A stretch of 64,000 bases of DNA from Aeromonas rivuli (GCF_000820045.1 NZ_CDBJ01000027.1:340541-404540); one strand, 5' to 3'. Shown: positions 1 through 8,034, counted from the stretch's first letter. Notes: generated by a model from the letters alone, not told the origin. Program-made: numbers and translations.

Positions 1-753
1 CACGTCGCCGGCAAGGTCTCCCCGGCCGATGACATCGAGGTGATCAACACCGAGCTGGCCCTGTCGGATCTGGACGCCTGCGAGCGCGCCATCCACCGCC
101 AGTCCAAGCGCGCCAAGGGCGGCGACAAGGATGCCAAGCTGGAAGTGGAGACCCTTGAAAAAATTCGGACCGTGCTGGAAGAGGGTCAGATGATCCGCGG
201 CATGAAGCTGGACAAAGAGGAGCTGGCCGCCGTCAGCCACCTCAACTTCCTGACTCTCAAGCCCACCATGTACATCGCCAACGTGGCGGAAGATGGCTTC
301 GAGAACAACCCCTTCCTCGACAAGGTGCGTGAAATCGCCGCCGCCGAGAATGCGGTTGTGGTCGTAGTCTGCTGCGCCATCGAGTCCGACATTGCCGAAC
401 TGGATGACGAAGATCGCGCCGAGTTCATGGCCGATCTGGGTATTGAAGAGCCGGGCCTGAACCGGGTGATCCGCTCAGGTTATGAATTGCTCAACCTGCA
501 GACCTACTTCACCGCCGGCGTGAAAGAGGTGCGAGCCTGGACCATTCCGGTCGGCGCCACCGCCCCGCAAGCGGCAGGCAAGATCCACACCGACTTCGAA
601 AAAGGCTTTATTCGCGCACAAACCATCGCATTTGATGATTTTATCACCTACAAGGGTGAGCAAGGCGCCAAGGAAGCGGGCAAGATGCGCGCAGAAGGGA
701 AAGACTACATCGTCAAAGATGGCGATATCATGAACTTCCTGTTCAACGTCTAA
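1..753 (+). CDS. ychF: Redox/ribosome-associated ATPase YchF (Obg-like OLA1 family), 3' part
   Basis: The reading frame is open from base 1, so the gene is cut by the window edge; 250 codons remain of a family that is about 363 residues long, so the G1-G3 nucleotide motifs are missing. The visible part starts in the conserved stretch [11 protein letters not shown] and [11 protein letters not shown], and ends with the TGS-domain signature of YchF ([27 protein letters not shown]). YchF is a ribosome-associated ATPase with a coiled-coil insertion and a C-terminal TGS domain, implicated in translation and oxidative stress control. A simple hairpin terminator follows within 10 bases. Identification is secure; the true start lies outside the window. 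Confidence 0.96.
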   Translation, partial: HVAGKVSPADDIEVINTELALSDLDACERAIHRQSKRAKGGDKDAKLEVETLEKIRTVLEEGQMIRGMKLDKEELAAVSHLNFLTLKPTMYIANVAEDGFENNPFLDKVREIAAAENAVVVVVCCAIESDIAELDDEDRAEFMADLGIEEPGLNRVIRSGYELLNLQTYFTAGVKEVRAWTIPVGATAPQAAGKIHTDFEKGFIRAQTIAFDDFITYKGEQGAKEAGKMRAEGKDYIVKDGDIMNFLFNV

Positions 754-760
754 CCCCATG

Positions 761-789
761 ACAGGTCAGCATTTGCTGGCCTGTTTTTG
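761..789 (+). terminator. Rho-independent terminator after ychF
   Basis: Ten-base arms ACAGGTCAGC and GCTGGCCTGT (one G-T pair) around a four-base loop, followed by a run of five T. It closes ychF and isolates it from the tRNA operon. Confidence 0.85.
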
Positions 790-915
790 CTCATGGTTCA
801 GGCCCTTGCCATCCCTGCCATGAGTTTAAAAAAACCAGATTGTTGGGCTTTTGCACGACAGAGCGCAATATCTGGTCAAACGCACCCAAATTCGGATTTT
901 CTGGCAAAAAAAGGG

Positions 916-944
916 TTGACGCCCCAAAGCCAGATACGCATAAT
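916..944 (+). promoter_or_regulatory. Sigma-70 promoter of the tRNA operon
   Basis: TTGACG (916-921) and CATAAT (939-944) are separated by exactly 17 bases, about 45 bases before the first tRNA. The bases just after the -10 box (TCGGGCCGC) form a GC-rich discriminator, the hallmark of stable-RNA promoters that are shut down by ppGpp and DksA. Stringent control is inferred from that motif only. Confidence 0.75.
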
Positions 945-989
945 TCGGGCCGCACAGTGACGAGGTAACGACTCACTGGACGCTAGGTT

Positions 990-1066
990 GGCTATGTAGC
1001 TCAGTTGGTTAGAGCATCGCACTCATAATGCGAGGGTCACAGGTTCGAATCCCGTCATAGCCACCA
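990..1066 (+). tRNA. tRNA-Met (CAT), elongator, copy 1
   Basis: A 77-base cloverleaf with acceptor GGCTATG/CATAGCC, anticodon loop CTCATAA (anticodon CAT), T loop TTCGAAT and encoded CCA. The fully paired first acceptor base pair marks it as elongator, not initiator. Copies 2 and 3 at 1603 and 2129 look identical. Confidence 0.97.
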
Positions 1067-1079
1067 TTTATCTTGCAGT

Positions 1080-1154
1080 TGGGGTATCGCCAAGCGGTAA
1101 GGCAGCGGGTTTTGATCTCGCCATTCCTAGGTTCGAATCCTAGTACCCCAGCCA
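1080..1154 (+). tRNA. tRNA-Gln (TTG), copy 1
   Basis: A 75-base cloverleaf with acceptor TGGGGTA/TACCCCA, anticodon loop TTTTGAT (anticodon TTG), T arm CTAGG-TTCGAAT-CCTAG and encoded GCCA. The weak first acceptor pair (T-A) is typical of bacterial tRNA-Gln. Confidence 0.97.
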
Positions 1155-1296
1155 TTATTTCAGTCGTTGACATCGTCGATGACAAGCCATGAAAGCAGTG
1201 ACAATCTGAACACGTCAATGCAGCCGGTGAGTGACTGGCATCAAGGCAAGTGTTAAAGGTTCTTTAGCGGCTAGCTGGCTGATGGGGAATAGCAGT

Positions 1297-1371
1297 TGGG
1301 GTATCGCCAAGCGGTAAGGCAGCGGGTTTTGATCTCGCCATCCCTAGGTTCGAATCCTAGTACCCCAGCCA
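1297..1371 (+). tRNA. tRNA-Gln (TTG), copy 2
   Basis: Same 75-base structure as the copy at 1080, with CCATCCC in place of CCATTCC between the anticodon and T arms. The 142-base spacer before it has no gene; it carries only weak likeness to the 99-bp units that follow. Confidence 0.97.
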
Positions 1372-1470
1372 TTTTTACTGTTATTGGCATCGCCGATGAC
1401 GTGCTGTGATAAGCGTGAGAGGTTTTGATCTCGTCAATGCGCCTAGGTTCAGAGCCTAATATCTCAGCCA
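1372..1470 (+). repeat. 99-bp spacer unit A with D-arm-less tRNA-Gln-like fold
   Basis: This unit starts directly after the CCA of the preceding tRNA-Gln and is followed head to tail by unit B. Its last 66 bases (1405-1470) resemble tRNA-Gln without a D arm. TGTGATA can pair with TATCTCA in six of seven positions, there is a hairpin containing TTTTGAT (as in the Gln TTG anticodon loop), and a T arm CTAGG-TTCAGAG-CCTAA with four of five pairs. It ends in GCCA. It may be a tRNA relic or a processed tRNA-like RNA; the sequence alone cannot decide. Confidence 0.7.
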
Positions 1471-1569
1471 TTTTTACTGTCATTGGCCTCGCCGATGACG
1501 TGCTGTGATAAGCGTGAGAGGTTTTGATCTCGTCAACGAACCTAGGTTCAGAGCCTGGTATCTCAGCGA
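1471..1569 (+). repeat. 99-bp spacer unit B, tandem copy of unit A
   Basis: Exactly the same length as unit A and adjoining it, with a few substitutions. The tRNA-like part is 1504-1569. Its T arm CTAGG-TTCAGAG-CCTGG pairs fully if one G-T pair is allowed. The 3' end is GCGA instead of GCCA, so it lacks an encoded CCA. A short hairpin-like ACTTGTATCGACTACGTCGG region (from 1575) links it to the next tRNA-Met; a similar linker precedes the tRNA-Met at 2129. Confidence 0.7.
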
Positions 1570-1602
1570 TTTTTACTTGTATCGACTACGTCGGCACAAG
1601 AC

Positions 1603-1679
1603 GGCTATGTAGCTCAGTTGGTTAGAGCATCGCACTCATAATGCGAGGGTCACAGGTTCGAATCCCGTCATAGCCACCA
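1603..1679 (+). tRNA. tRNA-Met (CAT), elongator, copy 2
   Basis: Identical by eye to the tRNA-Met at 990: anticodon CAT, encoded CCA, 77 bases. Confidence 0.97.
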
Positions 1680-1693
1680 TTTCTAGTTGCAGT

Positions 1694-1768
1694 TGGGGTA
1701 TCGCCAAGCGGTAAGGCAGCGGGTTTTGATCTCGCCATTCCTAGGTTCGAATCCTAGTACCCCAGCCA
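1694..1768 (+). tRNA. tRNA-Gln (TTG), copy 3
   Basis: Identical by eye to the tRNA-Gln at 1080, including the CCATTCC segment. The Met-Gln pair with its 13-15 base spacer repeats the arrangement at 990-1154, pointing to block duplication. Confidence 0.97.
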
Positions 1769-1874
1769 TTAATTCTGGTTATCGATGTTCACCTGTCGGT
1801 AGCAAGCTGAGGAAAGCATTGAGAGATTTTGATCTCGTCAATGTGCCTAGGTTCAAATACTGGTTCCGCAGCCA
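1769..1874 (+). repeat. Diverged spacer unit C, tRNA-Gln-like
   Basis: A 106-base spacer related to the 99-bp units but strongly diverged. The tRNA-like part (1808-1874) keeps an acceptor-like pairing, TGAGGAA with TTCCGCA (six of seven), although both strands differ from units A and B. It also keeps a strong hairpin TTGAGAGA...TCTCGTCAA around TTTTGA, a partial T arm CTAGG-TTCAAAT-ACTGG, and a terminal GCCA. Changes on both sides of a stem that leave pairing intact suggest constraint on the RNA fold, but this is one copy only. Confidence 0.55.
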
Positions 1875-1920
1875 TTTTTAAAAGTTCTTTGCCAGTCTCA
1901 CGACTGTTGAGGAGCGCTGT

Positions 1921-1995
1921 TGGGGTATCGCCAAGCGGTAAGGCAGCGGGTTTTGATCTCGCCATCCCTAGGTTCGAATCCTAGTACCCCAGCCA
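1921..1995 (+). tRNA. tRNA-Gln (TTG), copy 4
   Basis: Same sequence as the copy at 1297 (CCATCCC variant); 75 bases with anticodon TTG and encoded CCA. Confidence 0.97.
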
Positions 1996-2094
1996 TTTTT
2001 ACTGTCATTGGCATCGCCGATGACGTGCTGTGATAAGCGTGAGTGGTTTTTACCTCGTCAACGCACCTAGGTTCAGAGCCTGGTATCCCAGCCA
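1996..2094 (+). repeat. 99-bp spacer unit D
   Basis: Third full-length 99-bp unit, again starting immediately after a tRNA-Gln CCA. The tRNA-like part is 2029-2094. The acceptor-like strands are TGTGATA and TATCCCA (one mismatch). The T arm is as in unit B and the end is GCCA. The anticodon-like loop has changed to TTTTTAC, so the Gln anticodon is lost in this copy. Confidence 0.68.
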
Positions 2095-2128
2095 TTTTAC
2101 TTGTACACGACAATGTCGGATACAAGAC

Positions 2129-2205
2129 GGCTATGTAGCTCAGTTGGTTAGAGCATCGCACTCATAATGCGAGGGTCACAGGTTCGAATCCCGTCATAGC
2201 CACCA
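2129..2205 (+). tRNA. tRNA-Met (CAT), elongator, copy 3
   Basis: Identical by eye to the other two tRNA-Met copies; 77 bases, anticodon CAT, encoded CCA. Confidence 0.97.
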
Positions 2206-2213
2206 TATAGTTT

Positions 2214-2297
2214 GCGGAAGTGGCGAAATTGGTAGACGCACCAGATTTAGGTTCTGGCGCCCTAGGCGTGAGAGTTCGAGTCTCTCCTTCCGCACCA
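2214..2297 (+). tRNA. tRNA-Leu (TAG)
   Basis: Class II tRNA of 84 bases with a long variable arm (CGCCCTAGGCG), acceptor GCGGAAG/CTTCCGC, anticodon stem CCAGA/TCTGG with loop TTTAGGT (anticodon TAG), and encoded CCA. It is the last gene of the operon. The set of Met, Leu and Gln genes matches the content of the E. coli metT-leuW-gln operon. Confidence 0.96.
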
Positions 2298-2316
2298 TTA
2301 CAGCAGTACCAAACAG

Positions 2317-2338
2317 ACCAGCTCAGGCTGGTTTTTTT
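2317..2338 (+). terminator. Rho-independent terminator of the tRNA operon
   Basis: ACCAGC-TCAG-GCTGGT hairpin followed by seven T, 20 bases after the tRNA-Leu CCA. Confidence 0.88.
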
Positions 2339-2450
2339 GTGCCCGCGGGTCAGCTCCCCGCCTCTTCATGCCCTGCTCACATCCCTGATTTCTCCTGCAC
2401 AGCCACGTCCCTCATGGCTGGATCTGCCTCAGTATTCATGATGCCGCCGA

Positions 2451-2472
2451 TAAAAAGCGGCCCGTAGGCCGC
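2451..2472 (-). terminator. Terminator of the SLC13-family gene
   Basis: Read on the minus strand, GCGGCC-TACG-GGCCGC is followed by TTTTTA, 40 bases beyond the stop of the transporter gene. Confidence 0.85.
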
Positions 2473-2511
2473 ATCTGTCCATCTTCCTGCGTTCATTCCA
2501 CCCAAGACTGC

Positions 2512-4344
2512 TCAGAACGGGAAGAACCAGGGAATGGCCACCACGCTCACCCCCATGACCAGCAAGGTGAAAGGCACTCCCACGCGCACAAAGTCGATGA
2601 AGCGATACTCGCCAGGGCCGAGCACCAGGGTATTGACCGGCGACGAGACCGGCGTCATGAAGGCCGCCGAGGCCGCAATGGCAATGGTCATGGCAAAGGG
2701 ATAGGGAGAGACCGCCATCTGCTGCGCCGCGCCGATAGCGATGGGAGCCATCAATACCGCGGTGGCGGTGTTGGAGATGAAGAGCCCGGTGAGGGCACAG
2801 AGGGCAAACAGGCTGGCCAGCATGACCCTGGGACCCATGTCGCCGACCAGCTCCATCAGCCCGCCGACAATAAGATCCACGCCCCCTGTCTTCTGCAACG
2901 CCAGGGCAAAGGGCAACATGCCGACGATGAGGATCAGGGTCGGCCAATGGATAGACTTGTAGGCACTCTCCAGATCGATACAGCGAAACTGGCCCATCAG
3001 CAGGCAGGCTATCAGGGCAGCCACCACATTGGGCACAGGATCTGTCACCATCAGGAGCACCATGACCCCCAGCGAGAACAGCGCATAGGCCGCCTGGCTG
3101 CGGGCCGGGGCCATTTCGTCCACCTCGGCGGGCAGCCCCAGCAGCAAAAAATCCCTCTGATGAGCGTGTAGCTGGCGAATGAGACTCCAGTTGCCCGCCA
3201 GCAGCAATCTGTCGCCCAGTTGCAAGGGTTCATCGACCAGCCGCCCGGTCAGCGCCTCACTGCCGCGCCGCAGCCCCACCACGCTCAGCCCATACTGACT
3301 GCGAAAGGTCGTCTCCCGCAGGCTCTTGCCGAGCAGGCTGGATTCGGGAATGAGAGAGATCTCGGCCAGGCCCACCTCCCGCGCCTGATCCGAGAAATAG
3401 TCCCCTCGGAGTATCATGGGCTCGAGCATGGCCTCGCTGCAGAAGGTGCGGATATCCACCTCGGGATCCGCCATGTCGATGAGCAAGACGTCTCGCGCCT
3501 GAAACTCCGAGATACCGGACACGCTCACCATGACCCGCCGGAACTTGCGCCAGCGCTCCACCCCGATGACGTTGGCACCGTAACGGGCTCGCAGTTGCAG
3601 CTCGTCCAGGGTGTGACCTATCAAGGGAGAGCCCGGGCGGATCGCCAGACGCCGCGCCCGCCCCGTCAGCCGATAGTCACGAATAAGCTCGCGCAATGTG
3701 CTGCGCCGCGATCCCTTGTTGCGGCCGGGCGCCGCATCCTTGACCAGGGTACCGCGCACCAGCAGCATATAGCCGATGCCAAGCACCAATATGATGAGTC
3801 CCATGGGGCTGAAGCTGAAGAAGCCAAATCCCGGGATCCCATGGCGAACCAGCTCACTGTTGACCACCATATTGGGCGGCGTCGCCACCAGGGTCATCAT
3901 GCCGCTGATGAGGCCGGCGAAGCCGAGCGGCATCATCAGCCTTCCAGCTGGTATGCCCATGCGATTAGAGACGCTGAGCACCACGGGGATGAAGATAGCC
4001 ACCACCCCAGTCGAACTCATCACGGCACCGAGCCCGGCGACCGCCACCATCAGCAGCACCAGCAGCCGGGTCTCGCTGTTGCCAGCCACCTTGACCAGGG
4101 CATCCCCCACCTGATAGGCGATGCCGGTGCGCACCAGCCCCTCCCCCACCACGAACAGAGCCGCTATCAGGATCACGCTGGGATCGCTGAAGCCAGCCAG
4201 CGCTTCACTGAGGGTCAAGGTGCCGCTGAGCACGAACAGGATCAGCACCAGCAAGGCCGTCACATCCATGCGCACCTTGTTGCTGACGAACAGATAGATG
4301 GCACCCAACAGCAGGCAGAGCACCCAGACCAACTCGGAATTCAA
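2512..4344 (-). CDS. SLC13-family anion symporter with two RCK_C (TrkA-C) domains, YfbS-like
   Basis: This is an inner-membrane transporter of 610 residues, the same length as E. coli YfbS. An N-terminal half of about six membrane segments (residues 1-200) is followed by a cytoplasmic region (about 210-400) with two TrkA-C/RCK_C-type regulatory domains ([10 protein letters not shown] linker, [20 protein letters not shown] and [20 protein letters not shown]). A second membrane half follows. The SLC13 pattern [13 protein letters not shown] and [15 protein letters not shown] is visible near the C-terminus. The family moves divalent anions such as sulfate or dicarboxylates with Na+ or H+; the substrate here cannot be read. 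A GGAGGAGAG ribosome site precedes the ATG. The gene stands alone with its own terminator. Confidence 0.88.
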   Translation of the reverse strand: MNSELVWVLCLLLGAIYLFVSNKVRMDVTALLVLILFVLSGTLTLSEALAGFSDPSVILIAALFVVGEGLVRTGIAYQVGDALVKVAGNSETRLLVLLMVAVAGLGAVMSSTGVVAIFIPVVLSVSNRMGIPAGRLMMPLGFAGLISGMMTLVATPPNMVVNSELVRHGIPGFGFFSFSPMGLIILVLGIGYMLLVRGTLVKDAAPGRNKGSRRSTLRELIRDYRLTGRARRLAIRPGSPLIGHTLDELQLRARYGANVIGVERWRKFRRVMVSVSGISEFQARDVLLIDMADPEVDIRTFCSEAMLEPMILRGDYFSDQAREVGLAEISLIPESSLLGKSLRETTFRSQYGLSVVGLRRGSEALTGRLVDEPLQLGDRLLLAGNWSLIRQLHAHQRDFLLLGLPAEVDEMAPARSQAAYALFSLGVMVLLMVTDPVPNVVAALIACLLMGQFRCIDLESAYKSIHWPTLILIVGMLPFALALQKTGGVDLIVGGLMELVGDMGPRVMLASLFALCALTGLFISNTATAVLMAPIAIGAAQQMAVSPYPFAMTIAIAASAAFMTPVSSPVNTLVLGPGEYRFIDFVRVGVPFTLLVMGVSVVAIPWFFPF

Positions 4345-4470
4345 CGAACTCTCCTCCCTCTCTATCCCATCTGCCGCGCGCTCATCATCACGACAGCGGA
4401 CTCCATCAGAGCACAGTCACCCTGGCAGCATCTTGTGACATATCAATAAAGCCCGCCATCCCGATCAGAC

Positions 4471-5841
4471 CTAGTGGGTGCGGCTCGACAGCTCATGGCG
4501 TTTGAGGGCAAGCAGGGTGAGCAGCAATGCGCCGCTGGCGATGGCGGCCATGCCGATATAAGTCGCACTGAAGCCCGGCGCCAGCTCGGCCGGGCTGAGC
4601 TTATCCAATCCACCCTCCGAGCGGGTGGACAGGGAGGCATGAAACAGCACCGAGCAGACGGCGACACCGATGGCGCCGCCCAGCTCACGGCCGAAGTTGA
4701 ACAGCGACATGCCGATGCCGCGATCCTGGGCTGGCAACGCACTTTGCACCACCACGGAGAGCGCAGGCAGGGTCAGTCCCAGCCCCAACCCGGCAAACAG
4801 CAGCGCCAGCCTCACCCAGACATCGAAGTGCAATTGCCACAACGCCACCGCCGCCAGGGCAAAGCCCACCACCACGAACCGCTTGTAATGGCCGGTGCGG
4901 GCGATGAACTTGCCACCGACGAAGGCCCCAAGGGTGATGAATACCATGAAAATCACCATGTCCTGACCGCTCTCGCTCGCGCTCATCCCCTTCTGCCACT
5001 GCATCTGCAAGGGCAGATAGACCAGCACCGCAAACATCAGCAATTGGGCGATCAGAGAGAGCAGCACCGCGACCAGATAACCGGGCAGTCGCACCAGGTG
5101 GGCAGGCAGTATGGGGTCATGGGCACGCCGTTCGATGAGGATGAGCAGTAACAATGCCGTGCCGAGTGCCGCGGCCAGCCAGAGGCCAGGCAGCGGCGTG
5201 TCCGGCGAGAGCAGCAACAGCGACAAGGTGGTCACAGTGATAAGCAGTCCCGCCCCCTTCCAGTCGAAGCGACTGTGGCGACGCACATTGAGATGGCGCA
5301 GATTGCGATTGACCAGCCAGAGCGCCAGAGCGCCGAGGGGAAGATTGATCCAGAAGATCCAGCGCCAGTTCAGTTGTTCGGTAAAGTAGCCACCGAGCAG
5401 AGGACCCGCGATGCTCGAGACCGCATAGACGATGGAGATATAGCCCTGATACTTGCCCACCTCCCGCGGCGGTATGCTGTCGGCAATCACGGTGAAGGCG
5501 AGTGCGATCAGGCCGCCGCCGCCCAGCCCTTGCAGTACCCTGGCCGCCAGCAGAGTAGGGAGATCCTGGGCTAAACCGCAGGCGAGGGAACCCGCCAGAA
5601 AGAGTGCTATGCCGATGTTGAGCATCCGCAGGCGGCCGAACAGATCGCTCAGCTTGCCATAGACCGGCAGCGCGGCTGTCGCGGCAAGCAAGTAGGCGGT
5701 GACCACCCAGGTCAGGGCCGAGCCGGCGTTCAGATCGGCGCCAATCATGGGCAGAGGCGTGGTGACAATGCTCTTCTCCAGTGATCCCAGGGCAATGACC
5801 AGGGCAACACTCGAGAACACTGTTTTTGGCGAAATGGACAT
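4471..5841 (-). CDS. MFS multidrug transporter, DHA2 (EmrB/QacA-type) family
   Basis: Predicted 14-helix inner-membrane drug:H+ antiporter of 456 residues. Family marks are the motif-A-like loop GKLSDLFGRLRML, the motif-C-like run SIVYAVSSIAGPLLGGYFTEQLNWRWIFWINLP (read in pieces), and PLPMIGADLN near the N-terminus, all typical of DHA2 proteins. I chose the ATG at 5841 (MSISPKTV); a GTG nine codons upstream is in frame but has no ribosome site. No EmrA-type membrane-fusion partner or regulator is adjacent, so it probably acts as a single-component exporter. Substrate is unknown. Confidence 0.85.
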   Translation of the reverse strand: MSISPKTVFSSVALVIALGSLEKSIVTTPLPMIGADLNAGSALTWVVTAYLLAATAALPVYGKLSDLFGRLRMLNIGIALFLAGSLACGLAQDLPTLLAARVLQGLGGGGLIALAFTVIADSIPPREVGKYQGYISIVYAVSSIAGPLLGGYFTEQLNWRWIFWINLPLGALALWLVNRNLRHLNVRRHSRFDWKGAGLLITVTTLSLLLLSPDTPLPGLWLAAALGTALLLLILIERRAHDPILPAHLVRLPGYLVAVLLSLIAQLLMFAVLVYLPLQMQWQKGMSASESGQDMVIFMVFITLGAFVGGKFIARTGHYKRFVVVGFALAAVALWQLHFDVWVRLALLFAGLGLGLTLPALSVVVQSALPAQDRGIGMSLFNFGRELGGAIGVAVCSVLFHASLSTRSEGGLDKLSPAELAPGFSATYIGMAAIASGALLLTLLALKRHELSSRTH

Positions 5842-6094
5842 CAGGGGTCTCGCATAGGGGTAGGCCACGGGGGCTCAGTGTTTCACATGGTGCCATATTA
5901 TGGCGGCGGCTGCCCCATGGTTCGCGGATCCCCGCCTCACCGCTTTGCGGCCTCGCCATGACCTCCCTTCTGCCGGATGGCACTCAAGCCCTATCCGCCC
6001 CCTGCATATTCGAAAGCCGTGCATGAGACTAATCCCAACATGGTCGATGTGCATAATGTTAGGCTGATCCTTTCCCCCGTGCGGAGCCAACCCC

Positions 6095-6676
6095 TTGTTT
6101 GAACAATATGATGCCCTGATCTTCGACATGGACGGCACCCTGGTCGACTCCATGCCCCTGCATCTGGATGCCTGGCAGATCACCTGCGATGAGTTCCAGC
6201 TCTCCTTCGATCGCGCACTGCTGAACAGCTATGGCGGCATCCCTACCCGCAAGATAGTCGCCATGCTGGCCGAGCAGCAGGGAGTGACCATAGACATTGA
6301 CGCCTTCGTCCGTCGAAAAATCGACCTCTATTTGCAGCACATCGGCGAAGTCACCCTCTTCCCGGCCATGGCGGAGTTGGTCAGGGCACAATATGGCAAG
6401 ATCCCCATGGGCATCGGCACGGGGGCGCCTCGGGATCAGGCGCAGCAGATACTGCGCAATACCGGACTGGATGCCCTTATCCCTGTCCTCATCAGCGCCG
6501 ATGATGTGCAAAACCATAAACCCAACCCCGACACCTTCCTCAAGGTGGCCGAACTGCTGGGGGTCGCACCCCACCGCTGCCTGGTATTTGAAGATACCGA
6601 GATAGGCATTCAGGCTGGCAAGGCGGCGGGCATGGCAACCATATTGGCGACAGAGGGCGTGCTTGAATGGGTCTGA
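6095..6676 (+). CDS. HAD-superfamily sugar-phosphate phosphatase, YqaB-like
   Basis: Cytoplasmic phosphatase of 193 residues with all HAD motifs. DMDGTLVD (about residues 11-18) carries the nucleophile and acid/base aspartates, GTGAPR is motif II, the KPNPDTF lysine is motif III, and VFEDTEIGIQAGKAAGM is motif IV. Length and layout match E. coli YqaB, a fructose-1-phosphate phosphatase of the beta-phosphoglucomutase-like branch. The only start that covers motif I is a TTG at 6095 preceded by CGGAG. The last nine codons and stop lie inside a 62-bp direct repeat whose second copy follows the gene. Exact substrate is inferred from family. Confidence 0.87.
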   Translation: MFEQYDALIFDMDGTLVDSMPLHLDAWQITCDEFQLSFDRALLNSYGGIPTRKIVAMLAEQQGVTIDIDAFVRRKIDLYLQHIGEVTLFPAMAELVRAQYGKIPMGIGTGAPRDQAQQILRNTGLDALIPVLISADDVQNHKPNPDTFLKVAELLGVAPHRCLVFEDTEIGIQAGKAAGMATILATEGVLEWV

Positions 6677-6778
6677 GAGACCGGCCCGTTTCACTGGCTT
6701 GCTGCCATAACATAGCGGGCGTGCTTGAATGGGTCTGAGAGACCGGCCTGTTTCACTGGCTTGCTGCCATAACATAGC
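6655..6778. repeat. 62-bp tandem duplication of the HAD gene 3' end
   Basis: 6655-6716 is repeated at 6717-6778 with one visible difference (GGCCCG against GGCCTG). The first copy contains the last codons and stop of the HAD gene plus about 40 bases of 3' flank. The second copy is non-coding in this context. The near identity indicates a recent event. Confidence 0.93.
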
Positions 6779-6828
6779 GGGGCGCGCAGCAATGCCATCG
6801 GGCATCGCACATTGCCCTTTTAATTCGA

Positions 6829-6865
6829 ACACCATAAAATAAATCATTGATTTATTTTATGGTGT
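6829..6865. repeat. 37-bp A/T-rich perfect palindrome
   Basis: The left arm ACACCATAAAATAAATCA (18 bases) is followed by one T and its exact reverse complement. It has no T-run, so it is not a standard terminator. It lies about 95 bases before the glycosyltransferase-like gene, at the point where base composition changes from GC-rich to AT-rich. It could be an operator, a cruciform or a recombination boundary. Confidence 0.85.
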
Positions 6866-6960
6866 GGGGATGATTCAACCAAATATCAACCCTACAACCC
6901 AGAACGCAAAAAAATAACAAAACAACCACACCCAGATAACATTAATGGCGTTATAGAATA

Positions 6961-7923
6961 ATGAAAAGAGTAAAGATACATGTGATTTGCCGTAAGAATG
7001 CCATGGATAAATACGGTAGAAACGTCCAATCTCTGCTCAACGCCCGCATCCACCCCGATGAGATCCCTCAAACCCTTTGTATGAGTGGGTGTACCGTCTG
7101 GACATTTCAAACACTTATCAATTTAAACCACTATTATGGTGATGAAATAGAGTGCAGCTTTGGCACAGAATGTCTGCCAGGCAGAATTAATTTACTTCAT
7201 TATGATGATTTCAGTCCGAGAGTAAAACCATGGCGTGGGCTGACTGTTGTCTGCCGAGCAGACAGGCCATATTTTTTTGGGGCCGACTATGTCGTCGAGC
7301 AAATAAAGTCAGCGGAGAAGAATGGCGGCATATTTATCTCACACTGGCCACAACCTGGCCTCAAACCCAGAGATAAAGCGCGTTGTTCCATCACGACTAT
7401 TGGTTATTTTGGTCGCATGGACAGCTTCCCTCCCGAATTGGCAAGCGATGCATTCAAAGAAAAATTAGCGGCGCATGGTCTTTCATTAAAAGTAGAATTG
7501 AATGACTGGACTGACTATCAGAATGTAGACATTGTGCTCTGTTTTCGAAAATACCATGACCATCGATTATCACGCAAACCAGCGAGCAAGCTCATCAATA
7601 CCTGGTTGGCTGGCTGTGTATTGATTTGTGATGACGAGCCTGCGATCAAGGCAATAAAGAATAGTCCATTGGATTACCTTGTTGCACATAGCCAAGATGA
7701 CATTATAGAGACGGCCATGATGCTTAAGAACAATCCGGTTCTATATCAGGACATGGTAGAGCATGGCAAGCAACGAGTGAGGGAATACGCCAGAGAGACG
7801 GTCGCAAAAAACTGGATGGTACTGCTTGAACATATCTGGGAAGAAGGATTAAATCGGCGTAGTACCACTATGAGGGCGTTGGCATTTTTCCTCTGGAAAT
7901 TAACCAAACCCTTCATGAAATAG
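6961..7923 (+). CDS. Glycosyltransferase-like protein (GT-B type fold suspected), A/T-rich orphan
   Basis: A 320-residue protein with no signal peptide. The C-terminal third contains VDIVLCFRKYHD, the segment KPASKLINTWLAGCVLICDD, and a closing helix with REYARETVAKNW. That pattern resembles the donor-binding half of GT-B glycosyltransferases, where a lysine and a small-residue loop precede a choice of nucleotide sugar. The N-terminal half has WPQPGLKPRD, also seen in such proteins. I cannot assign a family number or sugar. Codon use is clearly more A/T-rich than in every neighbouring gene, and there are no other polysaccharide genes nearby. It is therefore likely a transferred single-gene insertion. 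Confidence 0.55.
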   Translation: MKRVKIHVICRKNAMDKYGRNVQSLLNARIHPDEIPQTLCMSGCTVWTFQTLINLNHYYGDEIECSFGTECLPGRINLLHYDDFSPRVKPWRGLTVVCRADRPYFFGADYVVEQIKSAEKNGGIFISHWPQPGLKPRDKARCSITTIGYFGRMDSFPPELASDAFKEKLAAHGLSLKVELNDWTDYQNVDIVLCFRKYHDHRLSRKPASKLINTWLAGCVLICDDEPAIKAIKNSPLDYLVAHSQDDIIETAMMLKNNPVLYQDMVEHGKQRVREYARETVAKNWMVLLEHIWEEGLNRRSTTMRALAFFLWKLTKPFMK

Positions 7924-8009
7924 ACCTTGGCTCATGATGTATTCACCCTAAACGACAATGCCTTGCCAATAACCCCAGCCAATACCCATCACTGCCCGAT
8001 ATAAATAAC

Positions 8010-8034
8010 AAACGCCTCCCAACCGGAGGCGTTT
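8010..8034. terminator. Bidirectional terminator between glycosyltransferase-like gene and DUF1338 gene
   Basis: Perfect ten-base arms AAACGCCTCC and GGAGGCGTTT around a five-base loop, with short T or A runs on both sides, placed between two convergent genes. Confidence 0.75.

Noticed and set aside
1372-2094. CRISPR array
   Set aside because: The repeated units are 99 bp, tRNA-related and interrupted by tRNA genes, with no short constant repeat and variable spacer pattern and no cas genes.
1009-2441. Open frames across the tRNA operon on both strands
   Set aside because: They are translations of tRNA genes and the tRNA-like spacers; repeated protein motifs only mirror the repeated tRNAs.
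3220-4449. 409-codon frame on the plus strand
   Set aside because: Antisense to the SLC13-family gene; rich in His and Gln from reversed GC-rich codons and without family likeness.
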